A stretch of 29,789 nucleotides of DNA from Pseudanabaena sp. UBA1465 (GCA_002325645.1 DCSN01000133.1:9168-38956), one strand, 5' to 3'. Numbered from the stretch's first letter, positions 7,624 to 14,922 are shown. Numbers and translations: made by a program. The notes: a model not told the origin generated them from the letters alone.

Positions 7624-7650
7624 GAGAGACGGCGCTTTGCGCCGTCTCTC
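7624..7650 (-). terminator. Terminator hairpin after glgC
   Basis: Perfect 12-bp GC-rich stem (7624-7635 with 7639-7650) around a three-base loop, eight bases after the glgC stop. No long T-run follows. The GGCGC-TTT-GCGCC core resembles the hairpin at 4671 and the short one near 19900, so these may be one family of intergenic hairpins. Confidence 0.7.
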
Positions 7651-7658
7651 CATTAGAT

Positions 7659-8948
7659 TTAGATAATGGTGTTATCAGGAATAACAGCATTTTTAACGAC
7701 AACAACAATACCATTGCAAATGCAATAGCCTTGATCTTCACGATTTACATCTTGAATATGATCTTTATTGATGATCTGTACGTTTTTGCCAATCCGCGCA
7801 TTTTTGTCAATAATGGCATGACGAATGATCGTATTTTCGCCAATCCCCATAGGGACTTTGTTTGTGGCAAGATCTGATACACGATCCTCTTGAGGCTGAT
7901 AAAAATCGCAACCCATCAACAGCGTGTCCTCAATCGTACAGTTTGCATCAACGTGCATCCTAATACCGACAACTGAATTAGTAATTGTGGCTTTATTTAG
8001 CAAACAACCTTCACCAATGACCGAATCTTGAACTCTACAGTCATGAACTTTGCTGGGGGGCAAATACCGCGCACGGGTATAAATTGGCTTCTTAGTTTCG
8101 TAAAAATTAAAGCCAGTGGCGGGATGGCGGGTTAGATCGAGGTTAGCTTGATAGAAAGACTCAATGGTTCCAATATCTTCCCAATAGCCTTTGTATAGAT
8201 ATGCCTGCACATTCAAATCTTGAATAGCCGCAGGAATAATTTCTTTGCCAAAATCTGTATATTCAGGATTCTCGCTGAGCAATTTCATCATTACTTGCTT
8301 GTTGAATACATAGATGCCCATCGAAGCAATGAAAGGATTAGCGATCGCCTCATTAGCATTTAAGCCGAGTTTGGTGGTGTCCACCCGCATTTCATCTAGG
8401 GCTTCACCCTTAGGTTTTTCAAGGAATTTAATGACCTTGCCTTCACTGTCAGTTTTCAGCAAACCAAAGGCTGAGGCTTTTTTCTGATCAACGGGCAGTA
8501 CTGATAGGGTAATGTCTGCACCAGTTTCGCGGTGATGTCTAACAAATTTCTCATAATCCATGTTGTACAGATGATCGCCCGATAGGATCAAGTACTCACT
8601 AACATTCCATGATTCTAAAAGCCACGCATAGCGACGCACTGCATCGGCTGTACCTTGGAACCAGTCAGGACTATCGGGGGTTTGCTGTGCAGCAAGAATT
8701 TCCACAAACCCATCAGAATATGACGCTGGGCGGTAAGCCTGATTGACATGGCGGTTAAGTGATGCGGAGTTGAACTGTGTCAGGATGTAAATTTTCTCAA
8801 TACCTGAGTTGATACAGTTGCTCACAGGGATGTCGATTAGTCGATATTTGCCTGCTACGGGGACTGCGGGTTTTGCCCGTGTTTTTGTAAGGGGATATAG
8901 TCGGCTTCCCTGTCCACCGCCTAGAATGATAGCCAGTACATTTTTCAT
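7659..8948 (-). CDS. glgC: Glucose-1-phosphate adenylyltransferase (ADP-glucose pyrophosphorylase)
   Basis: Makes ADP-glucose from ATP and glucose-1-phosphate, the committed step of glycogen synthesis. 429 aa, the standard cyanobacterial length. The nucleotidyltransferase domain shows G10-G-G-Q-G-S-R-L-Y-P-L-T, W96-F-Q-G-T-A-D-A-V-R, L-S-G-D-H-L-Y-N-M-D-Y (122-132) and the glucose-1-P site F-L-E-K-P-K-G (175-181). A left-handed beta-helix follows from about residue 295, ending with the lysine-containing allosteric region (V-V-V-V-K-N-A-V-I-P). ATG at 8948, ribosome binding site-like GAAGAA nearby. Its upstream flank (8949-9090) is the last ordinary sequence before the repeat island. Confidence 0.97.
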   Translation of the reverse strand: MKNVLAIILGGGQGSRLYPLTKTRAKPAVPVAGKYRLIDIPVSNCINSGIEKIYILTQFNSASLNRHVNQAYRPASYSDGFVEILAAQQTPDSPDWFQGTADAVRRYAWLLESWNVSEYLILSGDHLYNMDYEKFVRHHRETGADITLSVLPVDQKKASAFGLLKTDSEGKVIKFLEKPKGEALDEMRVDTTKLGLNANEAIANPFIASMGIYVFNKQVMMKLLSENPEYTDFGKEIIPAAIQDLNVQAYLYKGYWEDIGTIESFYQANLDLTRHPATGFNFYETKKPIYTRARYLPPSKVHDCRVQDSVIGEGCLLNKATITNSVVGIRMHVDANCTIEDTLLMGCDFYQPQEDRVSDLATNKVPMGIGENTIIRHAIIDKNARIGKNVQIINKDHIQDVNREDQGYCICNGIVVVVKNAVIPDNTII

Positions 8949-9090
8949 AAATTCTTCGGGTTATCTTGGCTTTTTTATGTGCATATTTTTCTGAATGCAA
9001 ACATTGTCTATCTTTGCGGGGATCGTTGCAAGTGATATAGCTTACTTGTCTTGATACTTCCTACAAACTTTTCGCAAAGTAGGGCTTTAC

Positions 9091-9113
9091 TCACAAACCC
9101 GATCACCTATTTC
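9091..9113 (+). repeat. Partial unit of the GATCGC direct repeat (leftmost)
   Basis: Holds only the TCACAAACCCGATCACCTAT portion of the island repeat. It ends seven bases before homology to the HEPN gene begins at 9121, so the truncated HEPN copy is joined directly to a repeat edge. It marks the left border of the island. Confidence 0.8.
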
Positions 9114-9120
9114 ATAAATA

Positions 9121-9480
9121 GCAAAATTCTTGCTATTGTCCAATGACGATCTGGAAACTGCTCAATTACTCTGCGATTGTGGACGTTATCGTTCTGCTAT
9201 ATCGCGTGCTTATTATGCAATGTTTTATATGACTCAATATTTACTTCTCTCTGAAGGATTGGATACTTCTACTCATAAAGGAGTTCTCAAGATGCTTAGT
9301 TTACATTTTGTGAAAACAGGGAAAATAAATCCAAGCATTGCAGACTTACTGAAAGAGGCTTACGATGCTGGGCAAGCTTGTGATTATGAATCTGATATGA
9401 CTGAGGATGAGGAAATGGCGAAAAATGCGATCGCTAACCCTCAAACTTTTATTTCTGAAGTTAAAATGCTGCTTTCTTAG
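9121..9480 (+). pseudogene. Truncated HEPN-domain gene, near copy of the one at 22729-23100
   Basis: The 360 bp align without gaps to 22741-23100 with 18 differences. The first four codons and ATG of the full gene are missing: the frame is closed by a TAA at 9115 and could only start at an internal TTG (9130), giving 116 aa. The HEPN core S-R-A-Y-Y-A-M-F-Y and the D-T-S-T-H-K-G-V motif are intact. HEPN proteins of this kind are the partner (toxin or toxin-like RNase) of MNT nucleotidyltransferases. Here the MNT gene is absent, which argues for a recombination relic. Whether it is still made is not known. Confidence 0.8.
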
Positions 9481-9485
9481 AATTC

Positions 9486-9544
9486 GCGATCGCCTCTCAT
9501 CACCACAAACTGATCGCCTATTTCTCCGCATCAAACAGCGATCG
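9486..9544 (+). repeat. GATCGC direct repeat, about one unit
   Basis: One unit between the HEPN relic and the Uma2 gene: GCGATCGCCTCTCATCACC, then CTGATCGCCTATTTCTCC, then CATCAAACAGCGATCG. It follows the HEPN stop after five bases. Confidence 0.85.
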
Positions 9545-9594
9545 TTAAACACTATTTTTGATTATAATCAACATAAAAATTGTGGGCAAAATCT

Positions 9595-10188
9595 ATGATT
9601 GCTACTATTTCATCGCCTAGCCTATCACCTACGGAATATCTAGAGTGGGAAGTAACACAAGCAGGGAGATATGAATATGAGTATGGAGAGGTTATTGAGG
9701 TAACAGGTGGAAAGCTTGAAAATAATGAAATCGCGCTTAATTTAATTGTATTGCTCCGAGGTCATTTACGCGGTAAAGGTTTTCGTATCCTTGGTGGTGA
9801 TGCAAAACTCATGGCTCTTCCAAGTAATATTTATTATTTTCCTGATGTAGTTGTTAGTTGCGATCCTCGTGATCGTAATGCTAAGGAGTTTTTACAATAT
9901 CCTTGCTTAATTGCTGAAGTCTTATCCCCTGCTACAGAAAGTCGTGATCGCGGGATTAAGTTACGCAACTATCTAAAGATCGACTCATTGCAAGAATATA
10001 TGCTCATCAATTCAGATTCTCCGATTATTGAGTTCTATCGTCGTAGAAATTGCACAGAGGTTTGGGAATATCTAACAATTAATAGTTCTGATTTAACCGT
10101 TAACGATCCTGAATTTCAACTAATCAGCATAGACCTTAATCTTTCGCTATCACTGATCTATGAAAATGTTGATTTTGAGCAATCCTAA
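9595..10188 (+). CDS. Uma2 family endonuclease (PD-(D/E)xK fold)
   Basis: 198 aa, Uma2/DUF820 family, very abundant in cyanobacteria and thought to be nuclease-like. Visible core: F-P-D-V-V-V-S (first Asp) and P-C-L-I-A-E-V-L-S-P-A-T-E-S-R-D-R-G-I-K, giving Asp...Glu-x-Val plus the downstream Lys, then L-Q-E-Y-M-L-I. An ATG at 9595 is chosen because it matches the usual start (MIATISSPSLSPTEYLE); a TTG at 9580 would add five residues. Biological role is unproven. It sits alone between two repeat units, not in a TA pair. Confidence 0.88.
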   Translation: MIATISSPSLSPTEYLEWEVTQAGRYEYEYGEVIEVTGGKLENNEIALNLIVLLRGHLRGKGFRILGGDAKLMALPSNIYYFPDVVVSCDPRDRNAKEFLQYPCLIAEVLSPATESRDRGIKLRNYLKIDSLQEYMLINSDSPIIEFYRRRNCTEVWEYLTINSSDLTVNDPEFQLISIDLNLSLSLIYENVDFEQS

Positions 10189-10216
10189 TCGCCTATTCCC
10201 CACATCAAACAGCGAT
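10187..10216 (+). repeat. GATCGC direct repeat, half unit
   Basis: Starts in the Uma2 stop codon: TCGCCTATTCCCCACATC then AAACAGCGAT. It is interrupted exactly after CATCAAACAGCGAT, a string that resumes at 10327 on the far side of a small gene fragment. Confidence 0.8.
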
Positions 10217-10218
10217 TT

Positions 10219-10329
10219 TTAGTAGTGAAAGCGACAGGCAAGAATTCTGGTTTTATCGTCTAGGACTTCATAAAAAGGATAGCGAAATTCTTCACTTAGA
10301 TCAATGACTCGTGTGAGTTTATATAACAT
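10219..10329 (-). other. 36-codon open frame between repeat edges, likely gene remnant
   Basis: From an ATG formed by the repeat itself (10329) the minus strand reads 36 codons to a TAA: it begins MLYKLTRVIDLSEEF and ends KTRILACRFHY. The composition (charged, aromatic, no low complexity) looks like true protein, unlike the translations of the repeats. I do not recognise the family. It lies between two copies of CATCAAACAGCGAT, as if most of a gene had been removed by recombination. Confidence 0.35.
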
Positions 10330-10399
10330 CAAACAGCGATCGCCCCTCAACACACATAAAAACCGATCGCCTATTTCCCAAAATTAAACAGCGATCGCC
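10327..10399 (+). repeat. GATCGC direct repeat, about 1.4 units
   Basis: CATCAAACAGCGATCGCC, a CTCAACACACATAAAAACC spacer, GATCGCCTATTTCCC and AAATTAAACAGCGATCGCC. It abuts the stop of the RelE-type gene on the minus strand. Confidence 0.85.
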
Positions 10400-10402
10400 A
10401 TA

Positions 10403-10743
10403 TCAGTATTCGTCATCTTCCAAATCTATCTCCAGATCTGAAATCAAATCCTGTGTAACAGCATATACATCTCGTTTATCCCCCTCCTTACGTCTTCCCA
10501 CGCCCACAATAACTACTACTACTCGATCTTGCTCAACTCGATAGACAATTCGATAACGCTGTCCCACATCCCGAATACTACGATAGCCTGATAGTTCTTC
10601 GGATAAAGCCTTACCTTGCTTTTCTGGTTCATCCTTGAGCTTCTCAATTCTAGTCAAAATCACGCTCTGTTCGCGCCGATCCTTGATGGCAGTAAAAAGT
10701 TTCTGTGCTTGAAAGAAAAAATAATTCTGTATTCCAGAGCCAT
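10403..10743 (-). pseudogene. RelE/ParE-family toxin, frameshifted near the N-terminus
   Basis: The main frame (GTG at 10663, 86 aa) has the RelE-type core: Y-R-S-I-R-D-V-G-Q-R-Y-R-I-V-Y-R-V-E and V-V-V-V-I-V-G-V-G-R-R. It lacks the normal first helix. That part is in another frame: an ATG at 10743, one base after the antitoxin stop, gives MALEYRIIFSF, and the continuation F-Q-A-Q-K-L-F-T-A-I-K-D-R-R-E-Q is in the main frame. The frames meet at an A6 run (10716-10721), so one base appears lost there. Either a real inactivating indel, slippage-dependent expression, or a sequencing error at the homopolymer. Confidence 0.75.
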
Positions 10744-10744
10744 C

Positions 10745-11005
10745 TTAGAAACCCAACTCTAATTTCAAGGCTTCTAAACTAATCGTCCGCCCTAAATCTG
10801 CTTGTCGGATACCTTCTTTCAAATCTACCATAAACTCGCGATCGCTTAAAATCTCCATTGTTTCAACCAAGGAAGCAAACTGTTGCATACTCAAAGCAAC
10901 AATTACAGGTTTTCCATCTTGCGTGATAATCGCTGGATCTCTGAGGTTTCTAGATAGCGCTGGTAATTGTTCCTGAGCTTCAGCAACAGTCAAATAATTA
11001 AGCAT
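10745..11005 (-). CDS. Phd/YefM family antitoxin
   Basis: 86 aa. The start M-L-N-Y-L-T-V-A-E-A-Q-E-Q-L-P-A-L-S and I-I-T-Q-D-G-K-P-V-I-V-A-L are the DNA-binding Phd/YefM fold; the C-terminal half (acidic and amphipathic) would clamp the toxin. The toxin ATG follows its TAA after one base. Phd/YefM proteins usually repress their own promoter, so control upstream of 11005 is expected. It is fully open although its toxin is frameshifted. Confidence 0.88.
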   Translation of the reverse strand: MLNYLTVAEAQEQLPALSRNLRDPAIITQDGKPVIVALSMQQFASLVETMEILSDREFMVDLKEGIRQADLGRTISLEALKLELGF

Positions 11006-11078
11006 AATGTTTTTGTCTGAGTGACTATCATTATTTTAGTCAATTTCAAGTTATTTAAGATTGTACGATATCCAGTCA

Positions 11079-11139
11079 AGCGATCGCCCCTGATCACCCA
11101 CAAACCCCGATCACCTAAATCTCAAAATTAAACAGCGAT
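11079..11139 (+). repeat. GATCGC direct repeat, about 1.1 units
   Basis: AGCGATCGCCCCTGATCACC, then CACAAACCCCGATCACC, then AAATTAAACAGCGATT. Two of the three cores are mutated. It separates the Phd-RelE pair from the DUF29 gene. Confidence 0.85.
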
Positions 11140-11148
11140 TGGATAAGA

Positions 11149-11625
11149 CTAAAGTGAATTTTGAATATCTTCCCAAAAGTCTAAATTCAGTAGATCATCA
11201 AGTGATCTGCTGAATTGCCATGTTTCTGGGAACTTCGTTGTGTTATATTCTGGACGCAGTTTTTTGAGACATTGCTGATAAACCGTATCAAGGATTTTTG
11301 AATAGTCGTTCTGCAAACTGGGAGAAGTTTCGATTAAATCCTCAATTTCAGGGCGAATATTGCGAATTGTTCTTTCCCATCCGTTGTATTCCAGTGGCAT
11401 ATCGACATAGCATCGTTTTATAATATGTTCGATGAGGGCGCGAACTTGTCCCTTGAGCGCATTTTTTTGAGCTTTTCCCAATGAGTCAATCTCCTCAATC
11501 AAATTATTAATATCTAGTTGTTTAAAGTCACCAGTGTGTAAACGGGCAATCGTTTCTTCTGTCCATAGCAAGAAATCACGGTCATATAAACTTGATGATT
11601 TTGTTGATATTAAAGCTTGTGCCAT
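11149..11625 (-). CDS. DUF29 domain-containing protein
   Basis: 158 aa from the ATG at 11625, which has AGGAG nine bases upstream; an in-frame TTG further out has none. The sequence Y-D-R-D-F-L-L-W-T-E-E-T...L-D-I-N-N-L-I-E-E-I-D-S-L-G-K and the R-A-L-I-E-H-I-I-K segment are the DUF29 signature, a helical family greatly expanded in cyanobacteria. Function is unknown. There is no obvious partner gene; it occupies its own slot between two repeat arrays. Confidence 0.88.
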   Translation of the reverse strand: MAQALISTKSSSLYDRDFLLWTEETIARLHTGDFKQLDINNLIEEIDSLGKAQKNALKGQVRALIEHIIKRCYVDMPLEYNGWERTIRNIRPEIEDLIETSPSLQNDYSKILDTVYQQCLKKLRPEYNTTKFPETWQFSRSLDDLLNLDFWEDIQNSL

Positions 11626-11720
11626 TTGTTTTTGACTCCTCGCTAAATTATGCGATCGCCTACTCAATGCTTTAGGGATTGTCCATCTCGCTCTATTCTA
11701 AACGAATTTAATGCCTGAAG

Positions 11721-11817
11721 ACACCCGATCGCCTATTTCCCAAATCAACCAGCGATCGCCACTCACCATCTCAACCCTGATCGCCTATTACCTCAAATCA
11801 AACAGCGATCGCCCCCC
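11721..11817 (+). repeat. GATCGC direct repeat, about two units
   Basis: Two consecutive units with the variants AAATCAACCAGCGATCGCC and AAATCAAACAGCGATCGCC. They stay open in one frame and would give the downstream antitoxin an artificial 52-residue extension. Confidence 0.88.
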
Positions 11818-11866
11818 AGCAAATATGCTAATCTGGGTTAAACTGACGCATTACGCAAAGGTAGAA

Positions 11867-12043
11867 ATGGATACTTTGGTGGAAACATTAAATGTAAAGT
11901 TAGCCAGATGGCAGCCAGATGTTGCTGAATTGGCGAGACAGTTCATTTTGGAAATAATTGATTTAGCTGATCGGGATGCGTTAGATATTTTGCGATCGCG
12001 TTCCGTGGAACAAGAAGTGTTGGATTTGCTAGATGAATGTTAA
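11867..12043 (+). CDS. Small antitoxin of a MazF-type module
   Basis: 58 aa from ATG 11867: M-D-T-L-V-E-T-L-N-V-K-L-A-R-W-Q-P-D-V-A then an acidic helical tail ending V-L-D-L-L-D-E-C. No classical AbrB/MazE fold is obvious; the call rests on size, acidity and an 11-base overlap with the MazF-like gene. An upstream ATG at 11711 in the same frame reads through the repeat array and is rejected as a start. Confidence 0.7.
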   Translation: MDTLVETLNVKLARWQPDVAELARQFILEIIDLADRDALDILRSRSVEQEVLDLLDEC

Positions 12044-12356
12044 ACAGGGTGAAGTTTGGTTAGCAGATTTGGGGATAGCAGCCAAGACTCGTCCTGTTGT
12101 CATTGTTTCTCGTTATGATGCAAATCCTCCAAGAGTTTTAGTGATTTATGTTCCTCTGACGACACAGTATAGAAATAGTGAGTATGAGGTCGTACTTCCT
12201 AACTTGAAGTTTCTCAATCAATTATCTATAGCTAATGTTCAGGGTATTGCTTCTATTCCTACTGCAAGGTTAGAACGCAAGTTGGGAGATTTGCCAAGTG
12301 ATGTGATGGTGCAAATCAAGAAAGCAATTATTTTTTCGATGGATCTAAGTTTGTAA
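12033..12356 (+). CDS. MazF/PemK family toxin
   Basis: 107 aa. K-Q-G-E-V-W-L-A-D-L-G and T-R-P-V-V-I-V-S-R-Y are the MazF/PemK N-terminal motifs, and V-I-Y-V-P-L-T-T and the later I-P-T-A-R-L-E-R-K-L-G fit the SH3-like barrel. Known members are mRNA interferases. It overlaps its antitoxin by 11 bases, which sets antitoxin-first translation. No lesion is visible, so this module looks intact. Confidence 0.9.
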   Translation: MNVKQGEVWLADLGIAAKTRPVVIVSRYDANPPRVLVIYVPLTTQYRNSEYEVVLPNLKFLNQLSIANVQGIASIPTARLERKLGDLPSDVMVQIKKAIIFSMDLSL

Positions 12357-12362
12357 GGTAGA

Positions 12363-12508
12363 GATCGCACCTCACCACCCACAAGCCTGATCGCCTATTT
12401 CCCACACCAAACAGCGATCGCCCCTCAACACCCATAAAACCCGCTCGCCTAAATCTCAAATCAAACAGCGATCGCCTATTTCCTGCATCAACCAACAATC
12501 GCCCCTTC
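12363..12508 (+). repeat. GATCGC direct repeat, nearly three units
   Basis: Three consecutive units between convergent modules. The last unit is shortened by loss of the CTCACCACCCACAAACC spacer, so an AGCGATCGCC core runs straight into TATTTCCTGCATCAACC. This looks like an internal deletion between two GATCGCC cores. It ends at the ParE stop. Confidence 0.88.
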
Positions 12509-12509
12509 A

Positions 12510-12797
12510 CTAGAACTGATTTTCAATATCTCTAGACTGATGCAGAATACGCACAATTTCAATGTAAGTTTCCATTCTTTTGTAGAAGATAATGTATGGC
12601 TTAACTGGAAAACTACGCAGTTCTTCTGAAAGCTCTTTTCTGCTTCTACCCATCTCTGGAAACTGTGCAAGCATAGGAAACTTGTCAAGGACTTTTGCGA
12701 GGAATAAATCGGCTGCTAGGGAATCGTTTTGAGCAAGATATACCCACATATCCTCAAGGTCACGATCTGCTTGTCGGGATATCTTAAATCGATTCAT
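12510..12797 (-). CDS. ParE/RelE superfamily toxin
   Basis: 95 aa. The N-terminal helix pair F-K-I-S-R-Q-A-D-R-D-L-E-D-M-W-V-Y-L-A and the later P-E-M-G-R-S-R...L-R-S-F-P-V-K-P-Y-I-I-F-Y, then I-V-R-I-L-H-Q-S-R-D-I, are the ParE pattern. Most ParE toxins act on gyrase, but the RelE/ParE split cannot be made safely here. It overlaps its antitoxin by 14 bases. Intact. Confidence 0.88.
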   Translation of the reverse strand: MNRFKISRQADRDLEDMWVYLAQNDSLAADLFLAKVLDKFPMLAQFPEMGRSRKELSEELRSFPVKPYIIFYKRMETYIEIVRILHQSRDIENQF

Positions 12798-13137
12798 TTT
12801 GATGAGCTAAGCGTTTTTGACCACGATTTTTAATGTTTTCTAATAGAGTTGGTAATGTGTCTGAATCGTATTCGGTGTAGTCACCATTTTTGAGTTGTGC
12901 AATTCCGAGGTTAATATCTTGTTGTAGTGTTGCGAGTTTCAGGGAGCAAAGTTCGGCTTCGGCTTGCTCAACCCGATCGCATATTGCTTGAAAGGCATGA
13001 GCATCTTGGACAACGACCTCAGCTTTACCGTTAACGGTTAGAACCATAGGCGACTGTGTTGATTTAATGCGTTCAATAAATTCTTTGGCGTTGCGCTTGA
13101 AGTCGCTGAGGGAATGGATATTTTTTAGCTCGATCAT
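12784..13137 (-). CDS. Phd/YefM-like antitoxin of the ParE pair
   Basis: 117 aa from the ATG at 13137 (a TTG nine bases upstream is not needed). L-S-D-F-K-R-N-A-K-E-F-I-E-R-I-K followed by P-M-V-L-T-V-N-G-K-A-E-V-V-V-Q-D is the Phd/YefM DNA-binding domain. The middle helix (Y/A-F-Q-A-I-C-D-R-V-E-Q-A-E) and C-terminal part would bind the toxin. Confidence 0.85.
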   Translation of the reverse strand: MIELKNIHSLSDFKRNAKEFIERIKSTQSPMVLTVNGKAEVVVQDAHAFQAICDRVEQAEAELCSLKLATLQQDINLGIAQLKNGDYTEYDSDTLPTLLENIKNRGQKRLAHQNESI

Positions 13138-13189
13138 AGTTGTCAAAGCACTTAATTCGGATCTAATTTAATGATAGCTGATCTTTCTT

Positions 13190-13311
13190 AGCGATCGCAA
13201 TTTCTATGATTCTTCATAAATATCTATCGCCTAAATCTCAACATCAAACATCGATCGCCCTGCAAAACCCACAACCCTGATCTCTTTTTCGCCACATCAA
13301 ACAGCGATCGC
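13190..13311 (+). repeat. GATCGC direct repeat, two diverged units
   Basis: A first core is followed by an unusual TTTCTATGATTCTTCATAAA spacer, then two more cores with ACATCAAACATCGATCGCC and ACATCAAACAGCGATCGC. More decayed than most arrays. Confidence 0.8.
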
Positions 13312-13344
13312 TTAAACGTTCAAAATCTTGCTTTCAAGTTGGTT

Positions 13345-13350
13345 TATAAT
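13345..13350 (+). promoter_or_regulatory. Likely -10 box of the DUF433-DUF5615 pair
   Basis: A perfect TATAAT lies 42 bp upstream of the DUF433 ATG and directly downstream of the repeat array. The -35 is not clear; TTGCTT upstream is too close. A ribosome binding site GAGGTAGAG precedes the ATG. Confidence 0.45.
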
Positions 13351-13391
13351 CAAGATGTTAGGTATATTTTTACTTTACAGAGGTAGAGTAT

Positions 13392-13613
13392 ATGAGGCAT
13401 TGGGAAAGTTTAGATGCTATAGAAAGAGAACCGTATAAAGTGAGTGGTGCTTGGGTGTTTAGGAAAACGCGAGTTCCAGTTTCGGCTTTGTTTGAAAATT
13501 TGCGTGATGGTGCAACAGTAGAAGACTTTTTGGAGTGGTTTCCGCCTGTACAGCGATCGCAAGTTGAGGCTGTACTAAACTATGAGCTTGATATGTTGGC
13601 TGAGGCTGCTTAG
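13392..13613 (+). CDS. DUF433 domain antitoxin
   Basis: 73 aa. G-A-W-V-F-R-K-T-R-V-P-V-S-A-L-F-E-N-L and D-F-L-E-W-F-P-P-V are the DUF433 pattern (helix-turn-helix-like, related to the Xre-type antitoxin fold). DUF433 genes are nearly always paired with DUF5615 PIN-like toxins, which is what follows three bases later. GAGG ribosome binding site upstream of ATG. Toxin-antitoxin function is inferred from the pairing. Confidence 0.85.
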   Translation: MRHWESLDAIEREPYKVSGAWVFRKTRVPVSALFENLRDGATVEDFLEWFPPVQRSQVEAVLNYELDMLAEAA

Positions 13614-13616
13614 ATT

Positions 13617-13934
13617 ATGAAGATTCTTTTCGATCAGGGAACTCCTGTACCTTTGCGTCAATATTTGACAGAACATTCTGTGACAACAGCTTATGAAGAG
13701 GGTTGGTCTAATCTGTCGAATGGAGATCTGCTCAAATCTGCTGAAGATAAGGGATATCAAATATTCGTGACGACAGATCGAAATTTGCGCTATCAACAGA
13801 ATTTGAGCGATCGCCAAATTGCTATTGTTGTTTTGCTTTCTACCTCATGGCCAAAAATTAGGACACAGACAGACAAAGTTTGTGGAGTTATCAATGCAAT
13901 TGAAATTGGTGATTATACTGAAATTTCTATTTAA
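13617..13934 (+). CDS. DUF5615 family PIN-like toxin
   Basis: 105 aa. M-K-I-L-F-D6-Q-G-T-P-V-P-L-R-Q-Y-L opens the PIN-like fold and V-T-T-D54-R-N-L supplies another acidic position. The family is a minimal Mut7-C-related PIN nuclease. The second residue of the usual D-E/D-N motif is Gln here (D-Q-G-T), a variation seen in some DUF5615 proteins. It starts three bases after the DUF433 stop. Confidence 0.85.
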   Translation: MKILFDQGTPVPLRQYLTEHSVTTAYEEGWSNLSNGDLLKSAEDKGYQIFVTTDRNLRYQQNLSDRQIAIVVLLSTSWPKIRTQTDKVCGVINAIEIGDYTEISI

Positions 13935-13950
13935 TTTGCATTGTAATAAT

Positions 13951-14112
13951 AGCGATCGCCTCTCACCACCCAAAACCCGATCGCCTATTCCCTCAAATCA
14001 AACAGCGATCGCACCACTCACCACCCACAAACCCGATCGCCCATTTCCTCAAATCAACCAGCGATCGCCCCTCAACACCCAAAACTTGATCGCCTATTTC
14101 CCATATCAAACG
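13951..14112 (+). repeat. GATCGC direct repeat, three units
   Basis: Three consecutive units between convergent genes (DUF5615 on + and VapC on -). The last core has become AAACGGTG. Periods between equivalent cores are about 52-54 bp. Confidence 0.88.
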
Positions 14113-14119
14113 GTGAACA

Positions 14120-14530
14120 TCATTTTAATAATGCTCGAAATCCTGCTTGATTGAAATGGTCGTCAGCAGTTAAGGCTTCGATAATTGAAAGACTTTGCAT
14201 AACTACGAATGAAAGACAATCAACTAGCCCCCATTCTTTGTCTTGGCGGCTTCTGAATAATTGAAATGCTGCGTCATATAGTTCATTTGTTAGAGGAACT
14301 ATTTTAACGTTTGGATCTGCTTCTAGTGATTCAAGAAGTTGGATTGCGGCGGCTCTATATTTTTGTTTGGAAAGTGCATTTCCAATCTCAAGTAAAATTG
14401 CTTGAGTGGTTGCTAGGCATATATTTTGAGATTCTATCTGTTCAGCTAGTTCTACTGCTTTTGCATGGTTTTGATCTGTAATTGCGGATAGTGCGATCGC
14501 AAAGGATGTATCTAAAAAAAATTCACGCAT
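14120..14530 (-). CDS. PIN-domain toxin (VapC-like)
   Basis: 136 aa from ATG 14530. The four PIN acidic positions are visible: D7 in F-F-L-D-T-S-F, E48 in A-I-L-L-E-I-G-N-A-L, D104 in W-G-L-V-D-C-L-S-F and D123 or D124 in T-A-D-D-H-F. PIN toxins are Mg-dependent RNases. The start overlaps the stop of the upstream small gene by eight bases. Intact. Confidence 0.9.
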   Translation of the reverse strand: MREFFLDTSFAIALSAITDQNHAKAVELAEQIESQNICLATTQAILLEIGNALSKQKYRAAAIQLLESLEADPNVKIVPLTNELYDAAFQLFRSRQDKEWGLVDCLSFVVMQSLSIIEALTADDHFNQAGFRALLK

Positions 14531-14759
14531 TATCTGAGATGTTTTCCCCATAAAGATATTGATCGATATTTTCTGACCAGTCTGGTTTGCCTTTAAGATT
14601 TAAAGACTTAGCAGTTTGTAGAAATGATTTTTTGGGTGTTTTTGCATCAGGCAAAAGACTTTCAACAATAATCCTTACTCTTGTGCCTGATTTGATGTTT
14701 AGAGGTACTTCAGGAACAAGGGTTACACCATCGAACAGAGCGTCTAAGGTTTGAATCAT
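14523..14759 (-). CDS. Antitoxin-like partner of the PIN toxin
   Basis: 78 aa from ATG 14759. It begins M-I-Q-T-L-D-A-L-F-D-G-V-T-L-V-P-E-V-P-L, the pattern of small cyanobacterial proteins placed before PIN toxins (antitoxin AF2212-like/DUF104 type). AGG lies nine bases upstream; another in-frame ATG at 14789 would add ten residues. The C-terminal W-S-E-N-I-D-Q-Y-L-Y-G probably contacts the toxin. Confidence 0.8.
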   Translation of the reverse strand: MIQTLDALFDGVTLVPEVPLNIKSGTRVRIIVESLLPDAKTPKKSFLQTAKSLNLKGKPDWSENIDQYLYGENISDNA

Positions 14760-14805
14760 ACTTTTTTGCCTATGCTGCTTTGCTGACATTATATCTTTAT
14801 TTACA

Positions 14806-14872
14806 GAGCGATCGCACTCTCATCACCCACAAACCCGATCGCCTAAATCTCAACATCAAACAAACAGCGATC
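14806..14872 (+). repeat. GATCGC direct repeat, about 1.2 units
   Basis: One unit with an extra four-base CAAA duplication in the ACATCAAACAAACAGCGATC segment. It separates divergent genes (antitoxin on -, DUF6883 on +). Confidence 0.85.
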
Positions 14873-14922
14873 AGACGCATTGATTATGCTAGGCTCAAAT
14901 AAAGCGATAGACGCTAAAATAC

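Noticed and set aside
11711..11866. N-terminal extension of the MazF-pair antitoxin from an upstream ATG
   Set aside because: The extra 52 residues are encoded by repeat units; the ATG at 11867 begins the protein-like part.
13819..14154. 111-codon frame overlapping the DUF5615 gene and a repeat array
   Set aside because: First part is a shadow of DUF5615, second part is repeat translation.
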